A stretch of 64,000 nucleotides of DNA, taken from a virus. Below, one piece after another: positions 30,067 through 37,980 of this stretch. The translations under genes and the position numbers were made by a program. The notes below the pieces were generated by a model. It was not told the origin of the DNA. It did no database searches and saw only the letters and a list, made by a program, of their open reading frames with translations. The stretch covers positions 1 to 64,000 of IMG/VR virus record IMGVR_UViG_3300036886_000043; one strand, given 5' to 3'. Positions within the stretch are counted from its first letter, which is position 1. Every line of letters begins with the position of its first letter.

Positions 30067-30608
30067 TTAGAACCTGGGGATTTCAAACGCTTACCGGAAG
30101 TGCGCAACCGTGGTTTGGAGATAAACTGTCTGCGGCCTTCAGTAATCTCAAGCAGCCGAACGGATTCTACTTTGTGGCGGTTGCCAATGCGGCCCTGTAT
30201 CAAAACGGGGACCGGATCATTCTCGGAGCCGGCGGATCGGCGGCGACAAACTGCCTGCTTGTCGGAGGAGTCAACACCACCACAAATATCCTGTCTTGTA
30301 CGTCCGAAGGTGACGCTCTGGTATCGGCATGGCCCATCAACACTCCACTTGCGCTCGACATTGCCTGCTATGGAATTATGATTCAGGCGGCTTTGGCAAA
30401 CGCTGGTCCGGTCTACCTTGGTGCTGATTCTACTGTCACAAATGCTGGAGCGGGGTCAGCGTTCTATGAACTTTACAACGTGGCCACTGCTCAACCTAAT
30501 GCGTGGAGTCTCTTTAAGCACGACGGCCAGAATCCTCTCCGCACTACAGAGGGCTGGATTGCAGGAACTTCGGGGCAGAAGTTTGCGGTAGCGGCGTTTA
30601 TCAACTGA
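30063..30608 (+). CDS. Virion structural protein candidate
   Basis: 181 residues from the ATG in the overlap. Strand- and Gly/Ala/Thr-rich with few charges (FYFVAVANAALYQNGDRIIL, LADSTVTNAG-like turns), as in head or neck fibre proteins. Its TGA stop begins a junction palindrome. Confidence 0.6.
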   Translation: MIRTWGFQTLTGSAQPWFGDKLSAAFSNLKQPNGFYFVAVANAALYQNGDRIILGAGGSAATNCLLVGGVNTTTNILSCTSEGDALVSAWPINTPLALDIACYGIMIQAALANAGPVYLGADSTVTNAGAGSAFYELYNVATAQPNAWSLFKHDGQNPLRTTEGWIAGTSGQKFAVAAFIN

Positions 30609-30623
30609 TTCCAAAATTTGGAG
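30609..30623 (+). repeat. 7-1-7 palindrome (junction repeat)
   Basis: TTCCAAAATTTGGAG preceded by the TGA stop (TGATTCC) and followed by the next ATG 6 bases later, so one 24-base unit holds stop, Shine-Dalgarno and start. Confidence 0.9.
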
Positions 30624-30629
30624 TGACCA

Positions 30630-30842
30630 ATGGCAACGCGACTAGATGCGACATTTGAAGCTAACAGTAAGAGGATGAACCGAAACTCTACTCGGATGTC
30701 CTCAGATACCGCATACAACAAAGGGAAGCCCGCAACCGAAGCTCGATTTACCAGACTGGAGCAATTGAAAAGATTGCCGCGAGGGAAGGCTGCAAGTGAA
30801 ACGTGGCGCCCATCTAAGCGCAGCAAAGACAGCGGGAGGTAG
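30630..30842 (+). CDS. 70-residue basic hypothetical protein
   Basis: Arg/Lys/Ser/Thr-rich (KRMNRNSTRMSSDTAYNKGK, KRLPRGKAASETWRPSKRSK), probably disordered and nucleic-acid binding. Ribosome site is the GGAG in the preceding palindrome. Confidence 0.55.
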   Translation: MATRLDATFEANSKRMNRNSTRMSSDTAYNKGKPATEARFTRLEQLKRLPRGKAASETWRPSKRSKDSGR

Positions 30843-30844
30843 CC

Positions 30845-31147
30845 GTGGTTGAAGTTCCTAAGTATACGGACTTCAGCGACCGCTCAGAGTGGAATAAGCC
30901 AAACAGCCCTGCATGGGTCTGTCCAACCCAAGACGGCAAGACACTGAAGCCTGTAATCCGATGCAACTGCGGTCAGTGGTCTGGACTTGGCCTCCATCAC
31001 GTTCACGCCGACGGGACCGTGACGGCATCTTTCTATCACAAAAAAGGAACAAACTACGCAATTGGGGAAGACCCTAACGGCTGCGAGTGGCATGTCTGGT
31101 TGAAATTGCTAGACTACGAAGGCGGCGACTTTCCTCCAAGTGCGTAG
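30845..31147 (+). CDS. Cys/His-rich hypothetical protein
   Basis: 100 residues, GTG start two bases after the upstream stop, with GGGAGG. IRCNCGQWSGLGLHHVHADG followed by a strand and CEWHVWLKLLDY. C-x-C, H-x-x-H and C-x-x-H pairs suggest a metal site. The HHVHADG series recurs in small phage proteins. Function unknown. Confidence 0.65.
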   Translation: MVEVPKYTDFSDRSEWNKPNSPAWVCPTQDGKTLKPVIRCNCGQWSGLGLHHVHADGTVTASFYHKKGTNYAIGEDPNGCEWHVWLKLLDYEGGDFPPSA

Positions 31148-31160
31148 TCTAAGGTGAATC

Positions 31161-31880
31161 ATGGCACTACTGACGCTGGCGGACCTCAAAACCGATGTTT
31201 GCGGCAGAATCGAAGAAGATCCTAGTTCTCCCGTTTTCTGGAACCTGACCGGCGAGGTCTATCCGGCTATGGTGGACGGGATCTTCGAGGCGTCTCTGAT
31301 TACGGGCGTGGTGCAGCTTACAGGGGTGCAGGTAACGCTGGCGGCTAACCGGACATGGTTTCCCCTGCAAGCCTGTGTCGGCGGCTTAGGGAGCCTACCA
31401 GGGGGCGTTGTAGAGGGCATTGTGGCGCCGTTGAGGATGAAGGCGCCCTACGGGATCAGGAAAACGAGCCTGAAGAGCTTAGACGACATGAATCCCGGCT
31501 GGCAGAAGGAAGCGGCGGGTACGCAGATCATCAGTTGGTTCCCTCTCGGAGTCAGCGGTTTTGGCATCTACCCGCAGTTGAAAGCGGGGCAGAATGTGGT
31601 CATGGACTTCCTCTACAGCCCGATCAACGCGGCGCGGCCGTACACAGGCAACGAGACCATCCCTCTCCAGCAGGAATTCAGCGACCTACTGAGCAAGTAC
31701 GCGGCGGCTCAACTCAGGGCTAAAGAGGCCGGCGCCGAGGCTGAGGAAGCCGATACGGTCTTCCAAGAGTACCTCTCTGAGACGAAGGATTTGAGCCTCT
31801 TCCAACAACGGATAGACAGCCTGGTTTATAGTTCGGCGTATGGCGGCAGGAGCCAGGTGAACCCAAGGACGGCGGTGTAA
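31161..31880 (+). CDS. Neck protein candidate 1
   Basis: 239 residues. N-terminal helix (LADLKTDVCGRIEED), then a beta-rich middle (FYPAMVDG-like turn, GVQVTLAANRTWFPLQA, SWFPLGVSGFGIYPQL) and a helical C-terminus with LLSKYAAAQLRAKEAGAEAE. The last helix and the position after the capsid block fit podovirus tail-adaptor proteins. Ends in a TAATG overlap with the next gene. Confidence 0.6.
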   Translation: MALLTLADLKTDVCGRIEEDPSSPVFWNLTGEVYPAMVDGIFEASLITGVVQLTGVQVTLAANRTWFPLQACVGGLGSLPGGVVEGIVAPLRMKAPYGIRKTSLKSLDDMNPGWQKEAAGTQIISWFPLGVSGFGIYPQLKAGQNVVMDFLYSPINAARPYTGNETIPLQQEFSDLLSKYAAAQLRAKEAGAEAEEADTVFQEYLSETKDLSLFQQRIDSLVYSSAYGGRSQVNPRTAV

Positions 31881-32749
31881 TGGCTGCTCCAGTAGTAGGT
31901 GCCGGTTATCTTCGAGTCATAGACCGCTTGCAGGACACGAGCCTTGCTCTGTTCGAGCCGGTAGTCAACCTCCAGTTCCCGGTTACGATAGCCGCTGGAG
32001 TCCAGACAATCGGAGTTGGCGATCCGTCCATTTATGACGGATGCCTATTGGTCGCCGGCGTTACTGGGGGGAATCTTGAGGTCATCACGGTAACAGCTTC
32101 CACAGTAAATTCCTTCACGGCGACCTTCGCCAACGCTCACGCGGCCGGCGAATGGATCAACGGCGCCACGTTCCCGGTACGGTATCCAACGGACCCTCTT
32201 TTTACCCAGGCGGAGATGCTGGCGTATATCAGCAGCGCAACGGATGATTTTCTAACTGACGTTCCTCTAGCCTACAACCTTGCAGATTTGACGGTGAGCC
32301 CGACGCAACAGAACACGCCGCTGCCGGTGGATTCGCTGTTCCCTGTGAGGATTGCATACGAGTCCTACCCGCTGAGGGAGACGAGCCAGAGCAACCTCGA
32401 CAGCATGTTCTACGGCTGGACTCAGGCTCCACTCGACAAGCCGCGAGTGTACTTCAGGGACAAGATCCCGATTCAGAATGTTGGCATCTGGCCGCGGATG
32501 GGGAACACCGTTCCGTTGGAATGTGTCTACGCACAGCGGCAGACGCAGACGATGGGATGGGGGGACGGTTTCCTGGTGCCCGATCCATTCACGGTTGCGA
32601 TCCTGCAAAGAACGCTGTCGTTTGCCTATAGCAAAGACGGCGAGGCCCGTCAACCTGGGCTGGCGAAGTATTGGGCATCGCGCTACCAAATGTCAGTCAA
32701 GATCGCCAAAATGATTTTGGATGTGGTCAACGATCCCCAGATGCAGTAG
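31880..32749 (+). CDS. Neck protein candidate 2 with Ig-like insert
   Basis: 289 residues. Residues about 35-95 form a beta module ending STVNSFTATFANAHAAGE, which is closely matched in the nozzle protein at 41248 (ASFTAFVQNAHAAGEPV). The rest is helix-rich with GIWPRMGNTVPLECVYAQRQ. Likely a partner of the preceding neck protein in the connector. A GC-rich hairpin follows. Confidence 0.6.
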   Translation: MAAPVVGAGYLRVIDRLQDTSLALFEPVVNLQFPVTIAAGVQTIGVGDPSIYDGCLLVAGVTGGNLEVITVTASTVNSFTATFANAHAAGEWINGATFPVRYPTDPLFTQAEMLAYISSATDDFLTDVPLAYNLADLTVSPTQQNTPLPVDSLFPVRIAYESYPLRETSQSNLDSMFYGWTQAPLDKPRVYFRDKIPIQNVGIWPRMGNTVPLECVYAQRQTQTMGWGDGFLVPDPFTVAILQRTLSFAYSKDGEARQPGLAKYWASRYQMSVKIAKMILDVVNDPQMQ

Positions 32750-32769
32750 CCGAAAATACCCAAAAAGGA

Positions 32770-32792
32770 GGCCCGGTGGGTAACCGGGCCTT
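32770..32792 (+). terminator. GC-rich hairpin, possible terminator
   Basis: GGCCCGGT/ACCGGGCC (8 bp) with 5-nt loop but only TT afterwards. It ends the structural block, so it may be a weak or factor-assisted terminator, or an mRNA end stabiliser. Confidence 0.5.
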
Positions 32793-32803
32793 GGAGGATA
32801 GGG

Positions 32804-32890
32804 ATGCAACTAAAAGATATGGGCGGTGTAACGCCCCTATGCACAAAACAATCGTATCACACCTCCACAATTTCCGAAAATAGTAGTTGA
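32804..32890 (+). CDS. 28-residue small ORF
   Basis: GGAGGATAGGG precedes the ATG at good spacing. MQLKDMGGVTPLCTKQSYHT and on; polar. Its stop overlaps the -35 of the next promoter. Possibly a leader peptide; low support beyond the ribosome site. Confidence 0.3.
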   Translation: MQLKDMGGVTPLCTKQSYHTSTISENSS

Positions 32891-32916
32891 CAGGTACAAG
32901 ACTGTCCAGTACAGTC
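32887..32916 (+). promoter_or_regulatory. Promoter with LexA-like operator
   Basis: TTGACA at 32887-32892, 17-nt spacer, TACAGT at 32910-32915. The 17-base inverted repeat GACTGTCCAGTACAGTC (32900-32916) covers the -10. Its half sites CTGT/ACAG are those of Gram-negative LexA boxes but with 5 rather than 8 bases between. The ATG at 32923 lies 7 nt after the -10. Confidence 0.75.
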
Positions 32917-32922
32917 AGCATC

Positions 32923-33312
32923 ATGTTTGCTAAAGTGTTCTTCCAAATCTTTGAATCATCGATCTCTGATGATTACTTGGTCCGCCATGTGTTTATGGAC
33001 TTGCTCGTACTCTCTGACGAAGATGGCGTCGTCGATAAAACCTCGAAAGCAATATCCCGCATTACCAACGTACCCTTGGAAGTCATAGAGATGGCGGTTG
33101 CCAAACTATGCGCTCCAGATCCACAAAGTCGAACTCCAGACCATGACGGCCGGCGGCTCGTCTTGATTGACGAGAATAGGGATTGGGGATGGAAAATTGT
33201 CAACTATCTGAAATATCGTCAGATACGAGACGAAGAGGCCAGGAGAATCTCCAATCGGTCCTACAAACGAGACCAGCGAGCAAAAGAAAAGGCCGAAGCG
33301 TTACAGTCGTGA
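32923..33312 (+). CDS. Winged-helix phage protein
   Basis: 129 residues. FQIFESSISDDYLVRHVFMD and then DLLVLSDEDGVVDKTSKAIS, followed by NVPLEVIEMAVAKLCAPDP, read as a winged-helix domain like the N-terminal part of phage replication regulators, with a strand pair (GRRLVLIDENRDWGWKIVNY) and a basic tail. The conserved plan occurs in many uncultivated phages. It has no Shine-Dalgarno and starts 7 nt after a -10 box, so it is probably leaderless and controlled by the overlapping operator. Confidence 0.75.
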   Translation: MFAKVFFQIFESSISDDYLVRHVFMDLLVLSDEDGVVDKTSKAISRITNVPLEVIEMAVAKLCAPDPQSRTPDHDGRRLVLIDENRDWGWKIVNYLKYRQIRDEEARRISNRSYKRDQRAKEKAEALQS

Positions 33313-33342
33313 CATTCAGCATTACGTCCAGTACACGTTGCT

Positions 33343-33359
33343 GACTGTCCAGTACAGTC
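33343..33359 (+). promoter_or_regulatory. LexA-like operator, second copy
   Basis: GACTGTCCAGTACAGTC, identical over 17 bases to the site at 32900-32916, again overlapping a TACAGT -10 (33353-33358) six bases before an ATG. A related GTCCAGTACA word lies at 33327-33336. The -35 is poor. Confidence 0.7.
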
Positions 33360-33364
33360 GGCGG

Positions 33365-33514
33365 ATGTCAGCACAGGAAGAAGCAGAGGAAGAAGCAGAG
33401 GGAGATATAGAATCAGAAGAAGAAAATCCCCCGCAAGGCCGCTACGAAGTAGCGAGACTTGCAAGCTCAGCGCAGCGTAAAAGCCAGTATAGTGAAATAC
33501 GCGAGACACATTAG
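33365..33514 (+). CDS. 49-residue acidic small protein
   Basis: MSAQEEAEEEAEGDIESEEE, then a Pro and a mixed C-terminal helix (RYEVARLASSAQRKSQYSEI). No Shine-Dalgarno; starts 6 nt after a -10 box under the second operator copy. Its acidic character would suit a DNA mimic or an inhibitor, which is speculation. Confidence 0.5.
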   Translation: MSAQEEAEEEAEGDIESEEENPPQGRYEVARLASSAQRKSQYSEIRETH

Positions 33515-33532
33515 GAAAAACGGAGGGAAGAA

Positions 33533-33685
33533 ATGAAGGTCCGGGTGATAAACAAGTTCAGCAACAACTACGACAAGGTTGGAATCGCGGACGTAGCCGC
33601 ATGGGATCGAGACGATTTCTGGATTCCTGTAACCATCAACGGGGAAAGACACTTGGTTGCCAAGAGGGATTTGGTGGAAGCGTAG
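33533..33685 (+). CDS. 50-residue small beta protein
   Basis: CGGAGGGAAG precedes the ATG. Strands KVRVINKFSNNYDKVGIADV, FWIPVTINGERHLVAK and a short end make an SH3-like mini-barrel likely. Follows the acidic gene closely. Function unknown. Confidence 0.55.
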   Translation: MKVRVINKFSNNYDKVGIADVAAWDRDDFWIPVTINGERHLVAKRDLVEA

Positions 33686-33688
33686 CCA

Positions 33689-33703
33689 TTCCAAATTTTT
33701 GAA
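33689..33703 (+). repeat. 7-1-7 palindrome (junction repeat)
   Basis: TTCCAAATTTTTGAA, one arm mismatch; between a stop and a promoter. Confidence 0.7.
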
Positions 33704-33715
33704 TTTGCTACCCTC

Positions 33716-33743
33716 TTGACGAAAACTGCCAACGTGGTACGCT
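33716..33743 (+). promoter_or_regulatory. Sigma70-type promoter
   Basis: TTGACG at 33716-33721, 16-nt spacer, TACGCT at 33738-33743, upstream of the LexA-like gene. Confidence 0.55.
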
Positions 33744-33763
33744 TGTCAGGTGAAGGGGAATAA

Positions 33764-34069
33764 ATGGCGGCTGTCACGAAGAGTCAAAGACGGGTTCTCG
33801 ACTTCATCAAGGAGTTCATCGAGAAGAGGCAATACTCTCCATCGTTTCAGGAAATCGCGGATGGGCTCGGGCTGAAATCATTAGCAACGGTTTTCAAGCA
33901 CGTTGGGCACCTGAAGAAGAAGGGGCTGTTGAAGGATTCTTTCAATCGTTCGCGGTCTTTGGAGATCGTGGAGCCGGGATCTTTAGAGGCTCGGTTTGTT
34001 CTTAATGCTACCCACTCGCATCTTTGGGACAATGTTGAGAAGTGCTGGTGGGTGAGGGAGAAGCGGTGA
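33764..34069 (+). CDS. LexA-type DNA-binding protein without protease domain
   Basis: 101 residues. Residues 1-70 follow the LexA N-terminal winged helix closely: TKSQRRVLDFIKEFIEKRQY, SPSFQEIADGLGLKSLATVF (recognition region), HVGHLKKKGLLKD. The autocleavage/protease domain of LexA is absent; the C-terminal 30 residues are unrelated. It could bind LexA-like sites constantly, without SOS cleavage. Two 17-base CTGT-N5-ACAG sites lie 0.4-0.9 kb upstream. AGGTGAAGGGG is the ribosome site. Confidence 0.85.
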   Translation: MAAVTKSQRRVLDFIKEFIEKRQYSPSFQEIADGLGLKSLATVFKHVGHLKKKGLLKDSFNRSRSLEIVEPGSLEARFVLNATHSHLWDNVEKCWWVREKR

Positions 34070-34680
34070 TGAAGAAAATCGATGTGACAGAAGAGCGAGA
34101 ACTGAAGTGGCCGGATGGTTGTGACCGCACGCGGATTCAGGATCGCAAGGGTCAACCGGCATGGAAGAAGAACTTGGCGCAGTACAAGGATGCGCTAGTG
34201 ACGGAATTGGGAAGGCTAGGCGCAACCTCTGTTCTGGTTTGCCGCGGCCCGAATGAGCGACTGGACCCCGGCGTAGCTGTATGGTTCTCAATGGCAACGG
34301 CCGACTTTGGTTGGCAGCAAGGATTAGGCATTGACAATCCCGCCCCGCGCTTGGAGGAGATTGACGCTGCCTTCCGTGAAAAAACGCGCTCTTGTCATCC
34401 TGACCGGCCTGACGGTGGGGACAGTGAACTATTTAAGCGGCTCGTGGACTGGCGCCAACAGGCAAAGGCTTGGGTGATGGGTACTCACGACCAGAAGCAT
34501 GACTACGTGATGGCGATTGACCAGTACACGGAGCAGCGGCTTAATCTGTGCGCCCTGCGTCTGGCCTTCAGTTATATTCGTGGGCTCAAGCGCGTGGGGG
34601 CGCCGGCGATTGTGACGCAGACCCTTGGAGCGTTCCGGGCGAAGTTGACAGGAGGTTCCAGTGCCGCAGCTACAGCTTGA
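34069..34680 (+). CDS. J-domain protein
   Basis: 203 residues, ATG overlapping the previous stop. Residues about 88-130 hold a J-domain helix II-loop-helix III with the HPD motif at 110-112 (EIDAAFREKTRSCHPDRPDG then SELFKRLVDWRQQ). J-domains stimulate Hsp70 ATPase, so the protein may recruit host DnaK for replication or assembly. The first 85 and last 70 residues are unassigned. It overlaps the next gene by 20 bases. Confidence 0.75.
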   Translation: MKKIDVTEERELKWPDGCDRTRIQDRKGQPAWKKNLAQYKDALVTELGRLGATSVLVCRGPNERLDPGVAVWFSMATADFGWQQGLGIDNPAPRLEEIDAAFREKTRSCHPDRPDGGDSELFKRLVDWRQQAKAWVMGTHDQKHDYVMAIDQYTEQRLNLCALRLAFSYIRGLKRVGAPAIVTQTLGAFRAKLTGGSSAAATA

Positions 34681-35119
34681 AGGCCGTGTTGACGATCCCT
34701 ATCAGACCATCGAATCTCTGACGGAAGAACTGAGCCAAAGGGACGCAGAGTTACGTGCCGAGCGCAGAAAGAACGCTGGAGTTGAAGCGGGAGTCCGTGA
34801 CCTGAGAGGGATCCTCGGGCCTCTTTACAAGGCTCTGCGGCTTGTGTTTGGCGAGATCGAGGCGATGGGCGTTACAGATGGTGCGAATGGGGCGGCAAGT
34901 CCGCGAAACAGCGCCGCGTGGGAGCAGTGGAAGCAGCGGCTTGGCGGAGCGACGGCACGGGCAATCGATGCGCTGATGGTGCATGGAGAGATGAATCAGA
35001 CCCAACTCCGCATCATTCTTGGATGCGCTACGCGGACTGTTACGAATGTAGTGGCTGCGTTGAACCAGGCGAAGCTCATTGATAAGAACGGCGGAAAAAT
35101 CAGCCTCAAGCAACTGTGA
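34661..35119 (+). CDS. wHTH protein with coiled-coil
   Basis: 152 residues, GTG start with CAGGAGG upstream. Residues 10-45 are a charged helix (SLTEELSQRDAELRAERRKN). Residues 90-150 form a winged helix: ARAIDALMVHGEMNQTQLRI, LGCATRTVTNVVAALNQAKL. A transcription or replication regulator is likely. The TGA stop begins a junction palindrome. Confidence 0.65.
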   Translation: MPQLQLEGRVDDPYQTIESLTEELSQRDAELRAERRKNAGVEAGVRDLRGILGPLYKALRLVFGEIEAMGVTDGANGAASPRNSAAWEQWKQRLGGATARAIDALMVHGEMNQTQLRIILGCATRTVTNVVAALNQAKLIDKNGGKISLKQL

Positions 35120-35134
35120 TTCCAAATTTTGGAG
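35120..35134 (+). repeat. 7-1-7 palindrome (junction repeat)
   Basis: TTCCAAATTTTGGAG, preceded by TGA stop and with GGAG 10 nt before the next ATG. Confidence 0.9.
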
Positions 35135-35143
35135 AGAGTAAGA

Positions 35144-36355
35144 ATGTCGCGCACCCCGGTTCTCATCATTTCCGATAACCCAAACGGATCAACGGGTTTG
35201 GGCATGATTGCGCGAGAGATCGCAACCCGCGTTCAAAAGCACCTGTCTGACGTGTGCTATGTCGGAGTAGCGGGATACGGCGGGGATAACGAGAACAAAT
35301 TGCCTTTTCCTGTCTACCCATTTAGCGAATTGAGGAACTTGACAATCCCATCCTTACCGTGGATTTGGAGGCAGTTCGCCGGCGAACGCAAGGGAATCAT
35401 CATGACGATCTGGAACATTGCATGGCTTCCTTGGTTTGCGAACCCTGAAAATCTTCAAGTGAAAGACCGCAAAGACTTAAAACTCAAAGACTTTCTGATG
35501 TCAGAAAAGTTCAAGCTCTGGTCCTACGTTCCGGTTGATTCCGTGGGTCCGAACGATAGGCTATCGGTGCATGAAGAGAGGATTCTGAAGGGACTGAACA
35601 GGGTTCTGGCATACACGAAGTTCGGAGCCGACGCGATTGACCGAACTCTTGGAAATGATTTAGGGACGACTCCGCACATCTCGCACGGAACGGACCCGTC
35701 GATCTTCTATCCGCGGGACCGCAAGGAAGCCCGGAAGACGCTTTTGAGCCGCATTGGAAGGGGGAACGGCGTTGTATCCGACGACATCATCCTCGTAGGT
35801 ATTTTTGCCACAAACACTCCTCGAAAAGATTGGGCGTTGGGGATTGAAATCTGCGGGCGATTGGTCGAGAAGGGCTATAACATTGGCTTGTTGATTCACG
35901 TCAATGCTATGCAGGGGAACTGGAACCTCACAGAGTTGTGCTTAGGTTTTGGTTTACAGGGCAGGACGATTGAATCAACACGGCCGCTAGACCGCGAAGA
36001 CGTTGCGTGGCTCTATGCGGCTTGCGATGTGACATTGGGCATCGGCTCTGGAGAGGGATGGGGTCTGCCTCTCTCGGAGAGCATGGCGATGGGGGTTCCG
36101 GTTGTGCATGGCCGGTATGCGGGCGGGACCGGGTTCATGCCTGAAGAGTGGACCGTGGAACCCTGCGGGTGGAGATACGAAGGGCCGTTCTCGAACAAGC
36201 GGCCAGTGTTCAATCCCGACGACTGGGCAGAGGTTGTAGGAAAAATCATGATTCCAAACAACAATCCTCGCACATCGTTTCTCGGAAAAGAGTTGATGTG
36301 GAACGTGGTTTGGTCACAGTTTGAGAGGTGGATCAGGGATGGGCTCAATGGATAG
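35144..36355 (+). CDS. GT4-like glycosyltransferase (GT-B fold)
   Basis: 403 residues. The N-terminal Rossmann half has the NGSTGLGMIAREIA glycine loop; the C-terminal half ends in GSGEGWGLPLSESMAMGVPV, the E-x7-E donor-binding motif of GT4 enzymes. It transfers a sugar from a nucleotide donor, acceptor unknown. First gene of a seven-gene sugar island lying between neck and tail genes. GGAGAGAGT ribosome site partly supplied by the palindrome. Confidence 0.85.
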   Translation: MSRTPVLIISDNPNGSTGLGMIAREIATRVQKHLSDVCYVGVAGYGGDNENKLPFPVYPFSELRNLTIPSLPWIWRQFAGERKGIIMTIWNIAWLPWFANPENLQVKDRKDLKLKDFLMSEKFKLWSYVPVDSVGPNDRLSVHEERILKGLNRVLAYTKFGADAIDRTLGNDLGTTPHISHGTDPSIFYPRDRKEARKTLLSRIGRGNGVVSDDIILVGIFATNTPRKDWALGIEICGRLVEKGYNIGLLIHVNAMQGNWNLTELCLGFGLQGRTIESTRPLDREDVAWLYAACDVTLGIGSGEGWGLPLSESMAMGVPVVHGRYAGGTGFMPEEWTVEPCGWRYEGPFSNKRPVFNPDDWAEVVGKIMIPNNNPRTSFLGKELMWNVVWSQFERWIRDGLNG

Positions 36356-36908
36356 AAACTTCGAGTCTCTTTGGGAGCCAATTGCAGGCATCAAAGGAGA
36401 ATACGCCATCTCCAAGGAATCCTTGCGCTACGTGCATTCCAAAGCAGCCATCCCTCTCAATCCGGTGTTTTTGGAAATAGGCGTCTGTCATGGACGGACC
36501 TTGGCTTTTCTTAGTCAGTGGGCCGCGTCTGTCAGCGGACGAGCCTACGGAATAGATAACTTCCTTATGGTGGAGGGAAGCCTTGAAGGGGTATTTGTAG
36601 AGTTCGAGTCAAGAAAATTGACGAACTGGATAGTCATTGCGTCCGACACGCAGACGGCCCATTGGCGCTTGCCTATTGATCTTCTTATTGTCGATGGTGG
36701 TCACGCCGAAGAAGTTGTTTCAAGAGATATTGAAAAATATCTTCCATTTGTGAAATTCGGTGGGTATGTGTTTTTCCATGATTATGACGACCCTTACACG
36801 CGGGACAGTTGCCATTGGGCGATACGGTACTATGCGGATCAAGCCTGCAAAAAATGGGAAGATTTAGGCGCCAGAGTCGAGGGCCTGAAAGGATGGAGAA
36901 AGCCATGA
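36339..36908 (+). CDS. Class I SAM methyltransferase (type 24-like)
   Basis: 189 residues; overlaps the glycosyltransferase end by 17 bases. FLEIGVCHGRTLAFLSQWA near residue 45 is the SAM-binding loop, then YGIDNF as the acidic strand-2 residue, IDLLIVDGGHAEEVVSRDIE and GGYVFFHDYDD. This order fits small sugar-modifying methyltransferases. It probably O-methylates a glycan built by the neighbours. Confidence 0.8.
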   Translation: MGSMDRNFESLWEPIAGIKGEYAISKESLRYVHSKAAIPLNPVFLEIGVCHGRTLAFLSQWAASVSGRAYGIDNFLMVEGSLEGVFVEFESRKLTNWIVIASDTQTAHWRLPIDLLIVDGGHAEEVVSRDIEKYLPFVKFGGYVFFHDYDDPYTRDSCHWAIRYYADQACKKWEDLGARVEGLKGWRKP

Positions 36909-37462
36909 TTCCAATTCCTTATTATCCGAAGTTCTATCGTGTTCCGCTCCGCTTGGCCGATGTCCCTACGGCTTGGGGTCCGAACGAGTCTATCCTCATG
37001 GATATGATTCAGCGGTTCGATATTCCCACAAACAGAGCCCTTGAGTTTGGGGTGGACTATGGGTATTCCGCGTCGGCGCTGGCAAACTACTTCGATGAAG
37101 TAATCGCTGTAGACCACTTCCAGGGAGATCCGCAGACCGGGGAACGGGACAACTTGTATGAGCAGGCTTTGAAGGCCCTTCAGAACTTTCCTAACATTCG
37201 TTTGGTCTGCCAAGACTATCGAGAGTTCATTAAGGTCGATAAAGACGAATACGGACTTATCCATGTAGACATGTTCCACGATTACGAATGTACCTACGGT
37301 GCCGGCCGGTGGGCCGCAGATCATGCCAGGGTAGTGATCTTCCACGATACTGAAGGGTGGGTAGAAGTGAAGGACGCGGCAGGGAAGATTTCTGAGGAGA
37401 CAGGGATGAAGTTCTACAACTACGCCGTGAACTTTGGTCTCGGAATTCTAGTGAGGCAATAA
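36905..37462 (+). CDS. Class I SAM methyltransferase
   Basis: 185 residues, ATGA overlap. ALEFGVDYGYSASALANYF is motif I; EVIAVDHFQGDP motif II; LIHVDMFHDYE and ARVVIFHDTEG later motifs. It is related in plan to the preceding gene, so a tandem duplication is possible. Substrate unknown; sugar context. Confidence 0.75.
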   Translation: MIPIPYYPKFYRVPLRLADVPTAWGPNESILMDMIQRFDIPTNRALEFGVDYGYSASALANYFDEVIAVDHFQGDPQTGERDNLYEQALKALQNFPNIRLVCQDYREFIKVDKDEYGLIHVDMFHDYECTYGAGRWAADHARVVIFHDTEGWVEVKDAAGKISEETGMKFYNYAVNFGLGILVRQ

Positions 37463-37980
37463 TGCACCCCTCGGCGCTGAAGAGCGGAAAGCAGTTTTTC
37501 GAGAAGTACGCCATCCGCGGCTCTATCGTGGAGATCGGAAGTTGCGTGGTCGGTGGGGGGAGCCTTCGGGATGTTTCTCCCGCCGGCTGTAAATATCTTG
37601 GCTTGGATATATGTGAAGGCCCTGGGGTAGACGTGGCGATGCCAGACCCGTACAGCTTTCCTATTCTTGACGGCTGTGCGGATTGTGTGGTTTGCTCCTC
37701 GGTTTTTGAGCATGTTGAGTTCTTTTGGCTGACCTTCTTGGAAATGGTCAGGGTCGTTAAAGTCGGGGGATTGATCTACGCGAACGCCCCAAGTAACGGC
37801 ATAGTTCACGGTTACCCTGTAGACTGTTGGAGGTTTTACCCTGATGCTGGACAGGCTTTGGCAAAATGGGCATTGAGGAGTGGTCTTCCGGTCGAAGTGG
37901 TGGAAACGTGGATAGGTCCGCCCGACGGGGCAGATTCCGCAAGGTGGGAAGACTGGGTGTGCGTGTGGAGGAAACTGTGA
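37462..37980 (+). CDS. Class I SAM methyltransferase (type 11-like)
   Basis: 172 residues, TAATG overlap. IVEIGSCVVGGG then YLGLDICEGPGVDVAMPDPY, and CVVCSSVFEHVEFFWLTFLE: the SSVFEHV motif is characteristic of Methyltransf_11 enzymes. GGLIYANAPSNGIVHG follows. It belongs to the same coupled gene string. Confidence 0.8.
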   Translation: MHPSALKSGKQFFEKYAIRGSIVEIGSCVVGGGSLRDVSPAGCKYLGLDICEGPGVDVAMPDPYSFPILDGCADCVVCSSVFEHVEFFWLTFLEMVRVVKVGGLIYANAPSNGIVHGYPVDCWRFYPDAGQALAKWALRSGLPVEVVETWIGPPDGADSARWEDWVCVWRKL

